The notes beneath the pieces were generated by a model. The model was given only the letters and a program-made list of their open reading frames with translations, made no database searches and was not told the DNA's origin. Positions 35,995 to 43,674 of a stretch of DNA of 64,000 nt are shown one piece after another; within the stretch, counting starts at the first letter, position 1; the number at the start of each line of letters is the position of its first letter. Origin of the DNA: Bacillota bacterium (lineage in GTDB: Bacteria > Bacillota > UBA4882 > UBA8346). The stretch is from the NCBI GenBank assembly GCA_023435225.1, contig JAEYRX010000024.1, forward strand, positions 62,001 to 126,000, read 5' to 3'. Position numbers and translations under genes: made by a program.

Positions 35995-37074
35995 ATGGAG
36001 ATAGTTGCGGTTATTTTGGCAGGAGGGGGCGGGACTCGGTTTTGGCCGTTGTCACGGCAGAACACCCCCAAACAATTACTCAATCTTAGCGGGAAAGATA
36101 TTATGCTTAATGATACCATCCAGAGATATGAGGGTGTTATCCCGCTGGAAAACACGCTTATTGTTACCAACGAGTCACAAGCCGAACTTTTAAACGATAT
36201 CTTGCTTGATCAGGTCCCCCGGGAAAATATCCTAAAAGAACCTATGGCCAAAAATACAGCCGCCTGTATATTGTATGCAGCTTTAGCCATTCAAAAAAAA
36301 TATGGTGACACTTTGATGGTAGTTTTGCCATCCGATCATTATATTACCGATGAAGATGGGTACCGGAACATTCTCACTCAAGTCTGCCGGATCGCCGGAG
36401 AAACCGATAAGTTGCTTACCATTGGGATTAAACCTTCTTTTCCGGCTACCGGATATGGTTATATCAGGTTTAATAAAGAACCCAAAGTTAATATGCCGGA
36501 GGGGGTCTTTGAAGTAAGTGAGTTTGTCGAAAAACCGGCTTTTGAGAGAGCTAAACAATATGTTGCTTCAGGAGATTACCTCTGGAACAGCGGTACATTT
36601 ATTTGGAAAACCTCGGTATTGCTTAATAATTATCAGCGGTATTTACCCCGGTTATATAAAAGCATGATTGAAATTGTTGATCATTTAGGAACCGCCGAGG
36701 AATCGGAGGTTATTGCAAAGATTTACGCTGATTTACAAAGCATTTCTATCGATTACGGTATTTTGGAACGTAGTGATGAAGTGTTAGTGGTTCCCGGCGA
36801 TTTTGGCTGGAATGATGTAGGTAGCTGGGATGCGTTAGGGGCCATTTTCCCAACTGATGAAAACGGTAATATTGTGAAAGCTAAACACTTAGGTGTTAAC
36901 ACCAAGAATTCAATTATCTACGGTTCCGAACAGTTAATAGCGACAATCGGCGTTGAAAACCTGATTATTGCCGCCACCAATGACTCCATTTTAATCTGCC
37001 CTAAGGATAAAGCCCAAAATGTTAAGGAAGTGGTGGAGTTGTTAAAGGAAAAAGGGATGAGGGAATATGTTTAA
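35995..37074 (+). CDS. manC: Mannose-1-phosphate guanylyltransferase (first copy)
   Basis: 359 residues. VILAGGGGTRFWPLSRQNTP near residues 7-25 is the nucleotidyltransferase signature loop. VLPSDHYI, the EKP motif (FVEKPAFERA), LWNSGTFIW and GWNDVGSWDAL are conserved in ManC. The C-terminal phosphomannose isomerase domain of bifunctional enzymes is absent. It makes GDP-mannose, substrate of Gmd. A paralogue of equal length is at 38571, with ATP sulfurylase between them. AGGAG precedes the ATG. Confidence 0.93.
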   Translation: MEIVAVILAGGGGTRFWPLSRQNTPKQLLNLSGKDIMLNDTIQRYEGVIPLENTLIVTNESQAELLNDILLDQVPRENILKEPMAKNTAACILYAALAIQKKYGDTLMVVLPSDHYITDEDGYRNILTQVCRIAGETDKLLTIGIKPSFPATGYGYIRFNKEPKVNMPEGVFEVSEFVEKPAFERAKQYVASGDYLWNSGTFIWKTSVLLNNYQRYLPRLYKSMIEIVDHLGTAEESEVIAKIYADLQSISIDYGILERSDEVLVVPGDFGWNDVGSWDALGAIFPTDENGNIVKAKHLGVNTKNSIIYGSEQLIATIGVENLIIAATNDSILICPKDKAQNVKEVVELLKEKGMREYV

Positions 37075-37077
37075 AGA

Positions 37078-37114
37078 AATTGAGAATTGAAAATTGAGAA
37101 TTGACAATTCAATT
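37078..37114. repeat. AATTGA(G/A/C)AATTGA word repeat
   Basis: Starts four bases after the first manC. Four successive AATTGA-type words end in ACAATTCAATT, so the stretch is partly self-complementary. The same words appear at 38425, 47951 and 53179. Confidence 0.6.
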
Positions 37115-37154
37115 AAAACCTAACGAATAACATATATATTCAACTCCTTTCCGT

Positions 37155-37259
37155 GAATTAAGTTCAATTTATTTCTATCACGTCCGGTTTTAGGGACGAA
37201 GGTTTTTAGATATTTTTTTAAGGAACTTAATTCAACTTATGTCATAAGATATCTTATGA
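37155..37259. promoter_or_regulatory. Inverted repeats and 18-bp palindrome upstream of ATP sulfurylase
   Basis: GAATTAAGTTC (37155-37165) and GAACTTAATTC (37223-37233) are perfect inverted 11-mers, also related as imperfect direct repeats. TCATAAGATATCTTATGA (37242-37259) is a perfect 18-bp palindrome ending 23 bases before the sat start codon. The position suits an operator, but no regulator gene or known consensus identifies it. Confidence 0.5.
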
Positions 37260-37281
37260 TTGCAGGAAAGGGGTTTTTATT

Positions 37282-38445
37282 TTGATTGAACCTCATGGTG
37301 GCGTATTGGTTTCGGCTTACTTAAGTGATGAAGAAATAAAGGTAATCGGGGAGTCCAAAGATCTGAAAGAGCTTATACTGGATCAGGTTGAGCAATCAGA
37401 TTTAGAGTTGATGGCTAATGGAGCCTTTAGCCCGCTATCCGGTTTTATGGGAGAACAGGATTACCAAGCTGTTTTAACTGGAGACCGTTTAGCCTCTGGA
37501 CTGGTCTGGACCATTCCCATTGTTTTGAGTATTAATCAAGCAAAAGCCGGAGATTTTCAGCTGGGGGATAGTATTGCGTTGTTTTCAACAGAGCGGAAAT
37601 TTTTAGGCGTTTTATATCTGGAAGAAAAATTTCAACGGTATCGGGAAAGAGAAGCGCTTTCGGTGTTCGGTACAACTGATCAGAACCATCCCGGAGTCGC
37701 GTATTTATATAGTAAAGGTGAGGTTTTATTGGGTGGCAAGGTAAAGGCAGTTCATCATGATACTGCTGATTATTACCCCGAATATTACCTTTCCCCGCAG
37801 GAAACCCGGGAAGAATTCGTTAAAAAGGGGTGGAGGACAATTGTCGCCTTCCAAACCAGGAATCCAATTCACCGGGCCCACGAGTATCTTCAAAAGGTAG
37901 CCCTGGAGATGGTGGATGGGTTATTAATTCATCCATTAGTCGGGCACACCAAATCCGATGATATTCCCGCCGCTGTCCGAATAAAATGCTACGAAACTCT
38001 TATTAAAGAGTACTATCCCAAAAATCGTGTAATGTTAAGCTTTTTCCCGGCAGCCATGAGATATGCCGGCCCTAAGGAGGCTGTTTTTCATGGGATTGTC
38101 CGGAAAAATTACGGTTGCACCCATTTTATCGTCGGTAGAGATCATGCGGGTGTCGGGAATTATTACGGCAGTTATGCCGCCCAGAACATTTTTGACCGGT
38201 TTACCCAGGAGGAAATCGGGATCAATATATTTAAATTTGAAAATACCTTTTACTGTAAAAAATGTGGAAATATGGCCTCGGAAAAAACCTGCCCCCACCA
38301 GGGAGAGCAACGAGTGTTTTTAAGCGGCACCAAAGTCCGGGAGATGCTAAATGCCGGGTTTTCTTTACCACCGGAGTTCACTAGGGAAGAAGTGTCTAAT
38401 ATTTTAAGCAAACATTATAAAGAACAATTGAGAATTGTGAATTGA
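37282..38445 (+). CDS. sat: Sulfate adenylyltransferase (ATP sulfurylase)
   Basis: 387 residues from TTG 37282, with AGGAAAGGGG upstream. ANGAFSPLSGFMG, FQTRNPIHRAHEY (HXXH nucleotide motif), GHTKSDDIP, MRYAGPKEA and VGRDHAGV are signatures of monomer-type Sat. CKKCGNMASEKTCPH near residue 329 is the small zinc site seen in some bacterial and archaeal enzymes. It forms APS from ATP and sulfate. No APS kinase or APS reductase is in the window, so its pathway is open. The last residues (QLRIVN) and stop are encoded by AATTGA-type repeat words. Confidence 0.95.
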   Translation: MIEPHGGVLVSAYLSDEEIKVIGESKDLKELILDQVEQSDLELMANGAFSPLSGFMGEQDYQAVLTGDRLASGLVWTIPIVLSINQAKAGDFQLGDSIALFSTERKFLGVLYLEEKFQRYREREALSVFGTTDQNHPGVAYLYSKGEVLLGGKVKAVHHDTADYYPEYYLSPQETREEFVKKGWRTIVAFQTRNPIHRAHEYLQKVALEMVDGLLIHPLVGHTKSDDIPAAVRIKCYETLIKEYYPKNRVMLSFFPAAMRYAGPKEAVFHGIVRKNYGCTHFIVGRDHAGVGNYYGSYAAQNIFDRFTQEEIGINIFKFENTFYCKKCGNMASEKTCPHQGEQRVFLSGTKVREMLNAGFSLPPEFTREEVSNILSKHYKEQLRIVN

Positions 38446-38562
38446 CAATTGACATTAATAAAATTTTTGGGTTTAGAATTGTAGATTTTAAATTTTAGCT
38501 TTATATAAATGAACTATTATACCAGTAACAAATGAACTAATGAATTAATAACTAATAACAAG
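38425..38562. repeat. AATTGA words and AATGAACTAATAAC words after sat
   Basis: 38425-38455 is a run of AATTG(A/T)GAATTGACAATTGAC words that begins inside the sat coding end. 38507-38562 is a run of AATGAACTA and TAATAAC words reaching the ribosome binding site of the second manC. Non-coding apart from the sat tail. Confidence 0.6.
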
Positions 38563-38570
38563 GAGTCTTA

Positions 38571-39653
38571 ATGAAGCCGATAATAGTAATAATGGCCGGG
38601 GGGCGGGGGGAACGGTTTTGGCCACGGAGCCGACGGAACTTCCCTAAACAATTATTAAACATCTTGGGAGATAAGTCGCTGCTTCAGGAAGCAGTGGCTC
38701 GGATTGAAGAATTAACCGACTATCAAAGGATTTTTATCGTTGCTAACCAGGATTATCGGGCAGAACTCCAAAGACAACTTCCTTTTATCCCTCCGCAGAA
38801 TATTCTAACAGAGCCTTTAGGAAGGAATACCGCCCCTTGTGTAGGGTTAGCGGCAATATATATTTCGAAACTATTTCCGGATGAAGATCCAGGAATAGTT
38901 TTTTTACCTAGTGACTCGATGGTTTTTAATCTAGCGGAACTCCGGCGGGTATTGAAAGCCGGTGTTAGCTTATGCTATAAAAATAATACCGGTATTATTT
39001 TTGGCATACGCCCTTCCCGGGCTGAAACCGGTTTTGGCTATATTAAACTGGGAAAAGAACTCGGAGAGGTTGATGGGGTCTCATATTATGAAGTAGATGC
39101 ATTTAAAGAAAAACCGGATCGGAAAACGGCTGAAGAGTACCTAGAAAGTAAAGGTTTTTTATGGAACGGGGGCGTTTTTATTTGGAAGCGCAGTGTTTTA
39201 GAAGGTGAATTAGAACAACACCAACCGATGCTTTGGAATGAGTTAAAATCTTTAGCGAAGTATGTCGGCGCTTCTGAAGAGAGCCAAAGATTACAGGAGA
39301 TATATGCAAATCTGGAATCTATCTCGGTTGATTACGGAATATTGGAGAGATCTTCAAACCTGGTAGTAATTCCGACGGAATATGGTTGGGAAGACCTGGG
39401 GAGCTGGCTGGCGCTGGAGAGGTTTCTCCCCTCCGACCAGTTTGGCAATGTTCTCCGCGGAAATCATATTGGGGTGGATACTCAAAATTGTATCATCGAT
39501 AGTCCGGAGAAAACCGTTACTACTCTCGGAGTCTCCGATTTAATAATTGTGGAAGCATCGGATGTATTAATGGTTTGCTCAAAAGAGCAAGCGCCGGAGC
39601 TTAAACGGTTGCTGCAAAAGATTAGAGAAGCTGGGAAGGAAGAATTGCTGTAA
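38571..39653 (+). CDS. manC: Mannose-1-phosphate guanylyltransferase (second copy)
   Basis: 360 residues. VIMAGGRGERFWPRSRRNFP is the signature loop, and VFLPSDSM, FKEKPDRKTAEEYL, LWNGGVFIWKR and GWEDLGSWLAL follow as in ManC. It is as long as the copy at 35995 but clearly diverged throughout, so this is not a recent duplication. Together they may provide separate GDP-mannose supplies, or one may use a related sugar phosphate. CAAGGAG precedes the ATG. Inverted word repeats follow immediately. Confidence 0.92.
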   Translation: MKPIIVIMAGGRGERFWPRSRRNFPKQLLNILGDKSLLQEAVARIEELTDYQRIFIVANQDYRAELQRQLPFIPPQNILTEPLGRNTAPCVGLAAIYISKLFPDEDPGIVFLPSDSMVFNLAELRRVLKAGVSLCYKNNTGIIFGIRPSRAETGFGYIKLGKELGEVDGVSYYEVDAFKEKPDRKTAEEYLESKGFLWNGGVFIWKRSVLEGELEQHQPMLWNELKSLAKYVGASEESQRLQEIYANLESISVDYGILERSSNLVVIPTEYGWEDLGSWLALERFLPSDQFGNVLRGNHIGVDTQNCIIDSPEKTVTTLGVSDLIIVEASDVLMVCSKEQAPELKRLLQKIREAGKEELL

Positions 39654-39668
39654 TTTTAAAAACTTTAT

Positions 39669-39840
39669 TAGACACAGATTAACACGGATTTACACGGATT
39701 AGGATAAATTTTTAGATTTTTAGTTTAATAAAGTTCTATCTGTGTAAATCCGATAAATCCAAGAAATCCGTGTCCAAGTTCTTTGTTGATTATTTTTGGG
39801 GCCTATTTATATTAGACACGGATTAACACAGATTCATAGT
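39669..39840. repeat. ACGGATT/AATCCGT inverted word-repeat
   Basis: GACACAGATTAACACGGATT words (39670-39701) pair with AATCCGATAAATCC and AATCCGTGTCC words (39742-39776). A second left-type arm follows at 39814-39833. The layout is nearly the same as at 35071-35340, including the shared AAGTTCTTTGTT stretch beside the right arm. Confidence 0.75.
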
Positions 39841-39861
39841 TCTTTGTTCGATTGTTTTCTA

Positions 39862-39914
39862 TTGACAAGAGGGGACCGTTAAGCTAATATATACATATAC
39901 GGGTATAGGTATAT
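39862..39914 (+). promoter_or_regulatory. Sigma-A promoter with overlapping 26-bp palindrome
   Basis: TTGACA (39862-39867), a 17-base spacer and TAATAT (39885-39890) form a strong promoter for the ferredoxin gene. The stretch 39889-39914, ATATACATATAC then GGGTATAGGTATAT, is an imperfect palindrome covering the end of the -10 box and the expected start site. That is the usual place for a repressor. The regulator is unknown. Confidence 0.65.
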
Positions 39915-39934
39915 AAAAAAGGAGTGAATATTTT

Positions 39935-40114
39935 ATGGCGGTTAAAATAAATAAGTATAGATGTCCCCAAAACCATCCCTGTCCGGCGATTAGAGTTTGC
40001 AAACCGGGAGCATTGACTCAGGAAGGTTTTAAAGCGCCGGTGATCGATGAGGAGAAATGTATCAACTGTTACCAATGTATCAGATATTGTCCGATGGGGG
40101 CGTTTGAGAAGTAA
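39935..40114 (+). CDS. Small 4Fe-4S ferredoxin-type protein
   Basis: 59 residues from ATG 39935, with AAAAGGAG ten bases upstream. CINCYQCIRYCPMGAF (residues 42-57) is a complete C-x2-C-x2-C-x3-CP iron-sulfur motif. The N-terminus has cysteines 10, 16 and 22 in CPQNHPCPAIRVC, the pattern of a known small ferredoxin-like family, here with VCK instead of the usual VCP. It is probably a cytoplasmic electron carrier or cluster-bearing regulator. It is monocistronic, with its own promoter and an overlapping palindrome. Confidence 0.8.
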   Translation: MAVKINKYRCPQNHPCPAIRVCKPGALTQEGFKAPVIDEEKCINCYQCIRYCPMGAFEK

Positions 40115-40325
40115 GAACTACCTTTAGTTATTAGTATATTGGGATATTAGTTATTAGTATAAAGAACAAAGTCAATCAAGACACCGAAGTTCGAATTTTT
40201 CAGCGTAGGGTAGATTTAAAAAATACTGTCCGTTAGCTTACGCCTATTGCTTGCCTATGCATCCCAGCCGACTTTACGGACGATGGTGTTCAGACGACAA
40301 AAAAATTTAATCCTATATAGCAGGT
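40115..40325 (+). ncRNA. Non-coding stretch with possible structured RNA (candidate leader)
   Basis: No gene is visible from the ferredoxin stop to 40468. Complementary segments nest: GACACC (40180-40185) with GGTGTT (40285-40290), and GTCCGT (40228-40233) with ACGGAC (40276-40281). A further GCGTA (40203-40207) pairs with TACGC (40239-40243). An intrinsic terminator follows at 40326. This could be a cis-regulatory leader for the EamA transporter gene, or just the 3' region of the ferredoxin transcript. I recognise no known riboswitch class. TTAGTTATTAGTAT words occupy 40123-40163. Confidence 0.3.
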
Positions 40326-40366
40326 AAACTCCAAAAGAACTTGAATTCTTTAGGAGTTTTGTTATT
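40326..40366 (+). terminator. Intrinsic terminator
   Basis: AAACTCC (40326-40332) pairs with GGAGTTT (40353-40359). An inner AAAGAA/TTCTTT stem adds to this across a single A-A mismatch, and TTGTTATTT follows. It lies about 100 bases before the EamA start and may act as an attenuator for it. Confidence 0.7.
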
Positions 40367-40370
40367 TCCA

Positions 40371-40455
40371 ATGAATAACAACAATGAACAAATGAATTAA
40401 TGAACAGAAAACTAAAAACCAATAACTAATGAACTAATAACCAATGAACTAATTA
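40371..40455. repeat. AATGAACTAATAACCAATGAAC word repeat
   Basis: A run of AATGAAC, AATGAATTA, AATAACTAA and AACCAATGAAC words between the terminator and the ribosome binding site of the transporter gene. The same words precede manC at 38507 and rodZ at 48048. Confidence 0.6.
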
Positions 40456-40468
40456 AAGGGTGATAATC

Positions 40469-41347
40469 TTGGAGAATAAAAATGTGCTTCCGTTTGCAGC
40501 AGTGCTGACCGCTGTTTTGGTATGGGGCTTATCGTTTTTAAGCATCAAAATTACGGTCGCGGTATTTCCGCCGATGACTTTAGCGCTGCTTAGGTTCATA
40601 ATGGCCTCGGTTTTATTATTTGGGGTGTTGAAATTAAGAGAGCCGGAGACTAAGCTTGATTTTAAAGATTTACCATTATTTATTCCGGCCGGCGTCATTG
40701 GAATCACTCTTTATTTTTTCTTTGAAAATAATGGAGTAAAAATCATTACCGCTTCTGCTGCTTCAATTATTATCGCCACCATACCAATACTAACTTTAGT
40801 GGCGGATGCTTTAATCCTTAAGAACCGTCTGACCGGGAAGAAAATTATCAGTGTTTTCCTATCAATGATTGGGGTTTGTTTGGTGGTTGGAGTGGATATT
40901 CGATGGTCGGATTCGGGATTAGGTTACTTAATGATGTTGGGAGCGGCTATCTCATGGGTAATCTATACTATTATTACTAAGCCGCTTTTTAAAAAGTACT
41001 CCCAGTTAGCAATTGTTTTTTATCAAACAGTTATTGGAACCATAGCCTTAATTCCATTCGCTCTTCTAGAGAAAACCGATTGGAATCAAGTTTCTATTAC
41101 GATAGTGTTGAATTTATTCTTTTTGGGGGTTTGCTGTTCAGCGTTGGGTTATTATGTTTACGCTTATGCATTGGATAAGCTAGGGGCTAATCTGTCGGCC
41201 TTATTTCTCAATTTCATTCCAGTGGTAGCGGTGGTTGCCAGTTGTTTTATCCTTAAAGAACGCCTAAGTTTTTTGCAAATTCTTGGAGGAGTAATCGTTA
41301 TTAGCGCAGTGACTATAGTCAATTGGCAGAAGAAACAGACTATATAA
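40469..41347 (+). CDS. EamA/DMT superfamily transporter
   Basis: About 292 residues with ten hydrophobic spans in two EamA repeats. The first holds VWGLSFLSIKITVAVFPPMT and LALLRF, the second the GLGYLMMLGAAISWVIYTII segment, with ALGYYVYAYALDKLGA and FILKERLSFLQILGG near the end. I prefer TTG 40469, five bases after AAAGGGTGA, over the GTG at 40460 that overlaps this site. The family exports or imports small metabolites. The substrate is unknown, and a structured leader upstream might reveal it. Confidence 0.87.
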   Translation: MENKNVLPFAAVLTAVLVWGLSFLSIKITVAVFPPMTLALLRFIMASVLLFGVLKLREPETKLDFKDLPLFIPAGVIGITLYFFFENNGVKIITASAASIIIATIPILTLVADALILKNRLTGKKIISVFLSMIGVCLVVGVDIRWSDSGLGYLMMLGAAISWVIYTIITKPLFKKYSQLAIVFYQTVIGTIALIPFALLEKTDWNQVSITIVLNLFFLGVCCSALGYYVYAYALDKLGANLSALFLNFIPVVAVVASCFILKERLSFLQILGGVIVISAVTIVNWQKKQTI

Positions 41348-41384
41348 GCCATCCAACAAATCAAATACTGAAACAAAGTAAACT

Positions 41385-41480
41385 GTAACACGGATTAACG
41401 CAGATTAATATTGATTAACACGGATTAGGGAAAAAAATAATCTGTGTTAATCCGAAAAATCCTTGTTAATCCGTGTTATC
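41385..41480. repeat. ACGGATT/AATCCGT inverted word-repeat between convergent genes
   Basis: TAACACGGATTAACGCAG and TTAACACGGATTAGGG words (41386-41430) are mirrored by ATCTGTGTTAATCCG and GTTAATCCGTGTTATC (41440-41480). The long imperfect hairpin sits between the EamA gene and the convergent PilZ gene, where it could end transcription from both sides. No T-run is obvious. Confidence 0.75.
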
Positions 41481-41507
41481 GTAATCCTATAACCCAAGGA
41501 GACCACT

Positions 41508-42179
41508 TTACTCTGCTTTGACAATTCTTATTTGACCTAAGTTTATCAGGGAACGTTGGCGATCAAACAAATATTTAGTTATTTGATCTTGGATGTTTTT
41601 TGAGAGGTGTTGGAAACTTAAACCGATCCCTTGGGAACCCTCTTTTTTGATAACTCTAACTACTTTTGCCACAAATAAAACAGCTTCTTTGGCGGTAGGA
41701 AAGTTCATTTGACAGGTAATATGTTGGCCGGGTTCAATATGTAGATTGGGATTTACCAATGCATACAGTCCATTCATTGAGAGGTTTTTTACTTCGCCCC
41801 TAAATTTTTCCTGGCTTAAAAAACCTGATAGCGGAAGATTTACTTCACACCGGAAAAAATGGCGTCCAATCTTTAACTCCAGGTCGGCCGGCTTCTTAAT
41901 AAATAGTAAGGGGACACCGGATTCAGCCTTAATAAATTCGGCTGAAAATACATAATCATTTTGTTCTTGGTTGTTCCGTAAGATAATGAAGATTTTAGTC
42001 CCGGGCTGAATATTATTTAGTACAAAATCATCCTTCGGTTTCAGCAGACTTAGTAAATTCTCTTCATAACTGTAGATAGTAGAACGATAAGCTATTTTAC
42101 CTCCGTTTCCATCATCCACTTCAAATTGAATGCTTTTTCCGGGTTGTAGGAGTTCTCTGAATAAAACTTCATTTTCCAT
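41508..42179 (-). CDS. PilZ-domain c-di-GMP receptor with YcgR-like N-domain
   Basis: 223 residues, the only minus-strand protein gene. The C-terminal PilZ domain has both c-di-GMP motifs: RxxxR at GRHFFRCE (R106, R110) and the NxSxxG form at NLSMNG (132-137). The N-terminal 95 residues form a beta-rich domain of the YcgR/DgrA type. It should bind c-di-GMP and alter motility or polysaccharide export. Lying at the edge of a polysaccharide locus it may regulate its output, but it is transcribed separately and convergent to EamA. Confidence 0.85.
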   Translation of the reverse strand: MENEVLFRELLQPGKSIQFEVDDGNGGKIAYRSTIYSYEENLLSLLKPKDDFVLNNIQPGTKIFIILRNNQEQNDYVFSAEFIKAESGVPLLFIKKPADLELKIGRHFFRCEVNLPLSGFLSQEKFRGEVKNLSMNGLYALVNPNLHIEPGQHITCQMNFPTAKEAVLFVAKVVRVIKKEGSQGIGLSFQHLSKNIQDQITKYLFDRQRSLINLGQIRIVKAE

Positions 42180-42682
42180 TGGGTTCGCCTCTTAATACAG
42201 TTGTTTCTATTTTAATGGCAAGTTTTTCTTAGATTTGTTTAAATAAATCAATTTATTTATATTTATTGGCCAAGTTATTAGCAGTTCCTGCTTCTTTAGG
42301 GTATTATTTTCCGGGTTAATTTATTAATTCAACTTTCGCACTTTAAAATACCTCGCAGTAAAGTCATATCAATAAAAATCAAATTTTGAAAATATTAGAC
42401 GGTTTAAAGATTTTTTAAAACTTGATCTCCATAAACCATTTATTTTACTGCATTAAATAGAGGTGCGTAAGTTGGATTATTAACTCAAAATAAATATTGA
42501 AAACAAGAATGATTTAAAGCCGCTTAAAGAATACTATAAAAAATGAAGAAACTTTGTATCAAATATTCGCATCCCAAATACCGGATGTTAAAAAAGAAAC
42601 CAGGGTAAGAATATATATTGAATTCAAAAGTCTTAATTAAACATATATAGATATATTATGTTATCCTAAGGAGGTATACTGC
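42180..42682. other. Gene-free 503-base gap with a MITE-like inverted repeat
   Basis: No reading frame of note. 42326-42478 is bounded by related arms: AATTCAACTTTCGCAC on the left, and the reverse complement of AATCCAACTTACGCAC on the right. Inside each arm a second matching word, GCAGTAAA, occurs at 42355-42362 and inverted at 42444-42451. This looks like a small non-autonomous element or a decayed hairpin. The last 80 bases are very AT-rich and probably hold the tepA promoter, which I could not fix. Confidence 0.45.
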
Positions 42683-43447
42683 TTGGAAGAACATTTCTAT
42701 GGTGAGACTTCGGAACCGGGAGTTGACAACCCGGTTGAGCAACCGGTTAGGCAAAATCCCCGGAAACAAAGATTGATATTACGTAACTTAAAGACACTAG
42801 GACAGACCAATACACCGGCAGCACCGGAAAGTAATATTCATACTATGGTAATTGTGGGGCAGGTAGAGGGGCACATTGTTTTACCGCCTAAAAATAAGAC
42901 TACTAAATATGAGCATATTATCCCCCAGTTGGTGGCGATTGAACAAAACAAAAGCATTCAGGGGTTATTGGTTATTTTGAATACGGTTGGCGGCGATGTG
43001 GAAGCGGGTTTGGCAATTGCCGAAATGTTGGAAAGCCTCTCCAAAGCTACTGTATCTTTAGTGCTTGGCGGAGGGCATTCAATCGGTGTTCCCATAGCTG
43101 TTGCCACTGATTATAGCTATATTGCGGAAACAGCCACTATGACTATTCATCCATTGCGACTAAACGGATTAGTTGTCGGAGTACCGCAGACATATGAATA
43201 TATGGATAAAATGCAGGACCGGGTTATTAGGTTTGTCACCAAACATTCGAAAATCAATGAGGAAGGTTTTCGGGAACTAATGTTTAGGACCGGGGATCTG
43301 GTGAGAGATATTGGTACGGTTTTAGTAGGGAAAGATGCGGTTAATTCCGGATTGATTGATGAAGTTGGCGGTGTTAGCCAAGCCTTAAAAAAACTTGATG
43401 AACTGATTGAGTTAAAAGTAAACTCAAAGCGTGGAGGGATTCAGTAA
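42683..43447 (+). CDS. tepA: ClpP-class translocation-enhancing protein TepA
   Basis: 254 residues from TTG 42683 (GGAGG upstream). LNTVGGDVEAGLAIAEML, LGGGHSIGVPIAVATDYSYI (catalytic serine in GGGHSIG) and TATMTIHPLRLNG follow the ClpP/crotonase-like fold of TepA. The N-terminal 40 residues are charged, proline-rich and probably disordered. Gene order tepA-ylzJ before spoIIIE/ftsK is known in Bacillus and many Clostridia and supports the call. TepA is linked to presecretory protein processing in B. subtilis. TAATG couples it to the next gene. Confidence 0.88.
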   Translation: MEEHFYGETSEPGVDNPVEQPVRQNPRKQRLILRNLKTLGQTNTPAAPESNIHTMVIVGQVEGHIVLPPKNKTTKYEHIIPQLVAIEQNKSIQGLLVILNTVGGDVEAGLAIAEMLESLSKATVSLVLGGGHSIGVPIAVATDYSYIAETATMTIHPLRLNGLVVGVPQTYEYMDKMQDRVIRFVTKHSKINEEGFRELMFRTGDLVRDIGTVLVGKDAVNSGLIDEVGGVSQALKKLDELIELKVNSKRGGIQ

Positions 43448-43674
43448 TGTTATTATATACGATAATTCCACCGGAATATATTTTTGCAGAAGAAGATGAT
43501 TACGGTCAATATTCTTCCAAGATTGAAGAAATAGAGATCCAAAAGAATGGAAAGAGTTTTTTAGTCTCACCTACCAATGGCGGAAGGGCGAAAATAAACC
43601 GGATAATCAGTACCAACCCTCAAGATTATTTAAACCCCGAATGGCAGCCTGGCTCGATAATGGCGGTGAATTAG
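43447..43674 (+). CDS. YlzJ-like protein
   Basis: 75 residues. MLLYTIIPPEYIFAEED at the start and EWQPGSIM at the end are typical of the YlzJ-like family (PF14035), small proteins of unknown function encoded right after tepA. The ATG shares one base with the tepA stop, with GGAGGG before it. No membrane span or cysteine is present. Confidence 0.82.
   Translation: MLLYTIIPPEYIFAEEDDYGQYSSKIEEIEIQKNGKSFLVSPTNGGRAKINRIISTNPQDYLNPEWQPGSIMAVN

Noticed and set aside
35071..41480. CRISPR-like array from the repeated ACGGATT words
   Set aside because: Repeat units differ in length and spacing, occur inverted within each copy, have no uniform spacers, and no cas gene is present.
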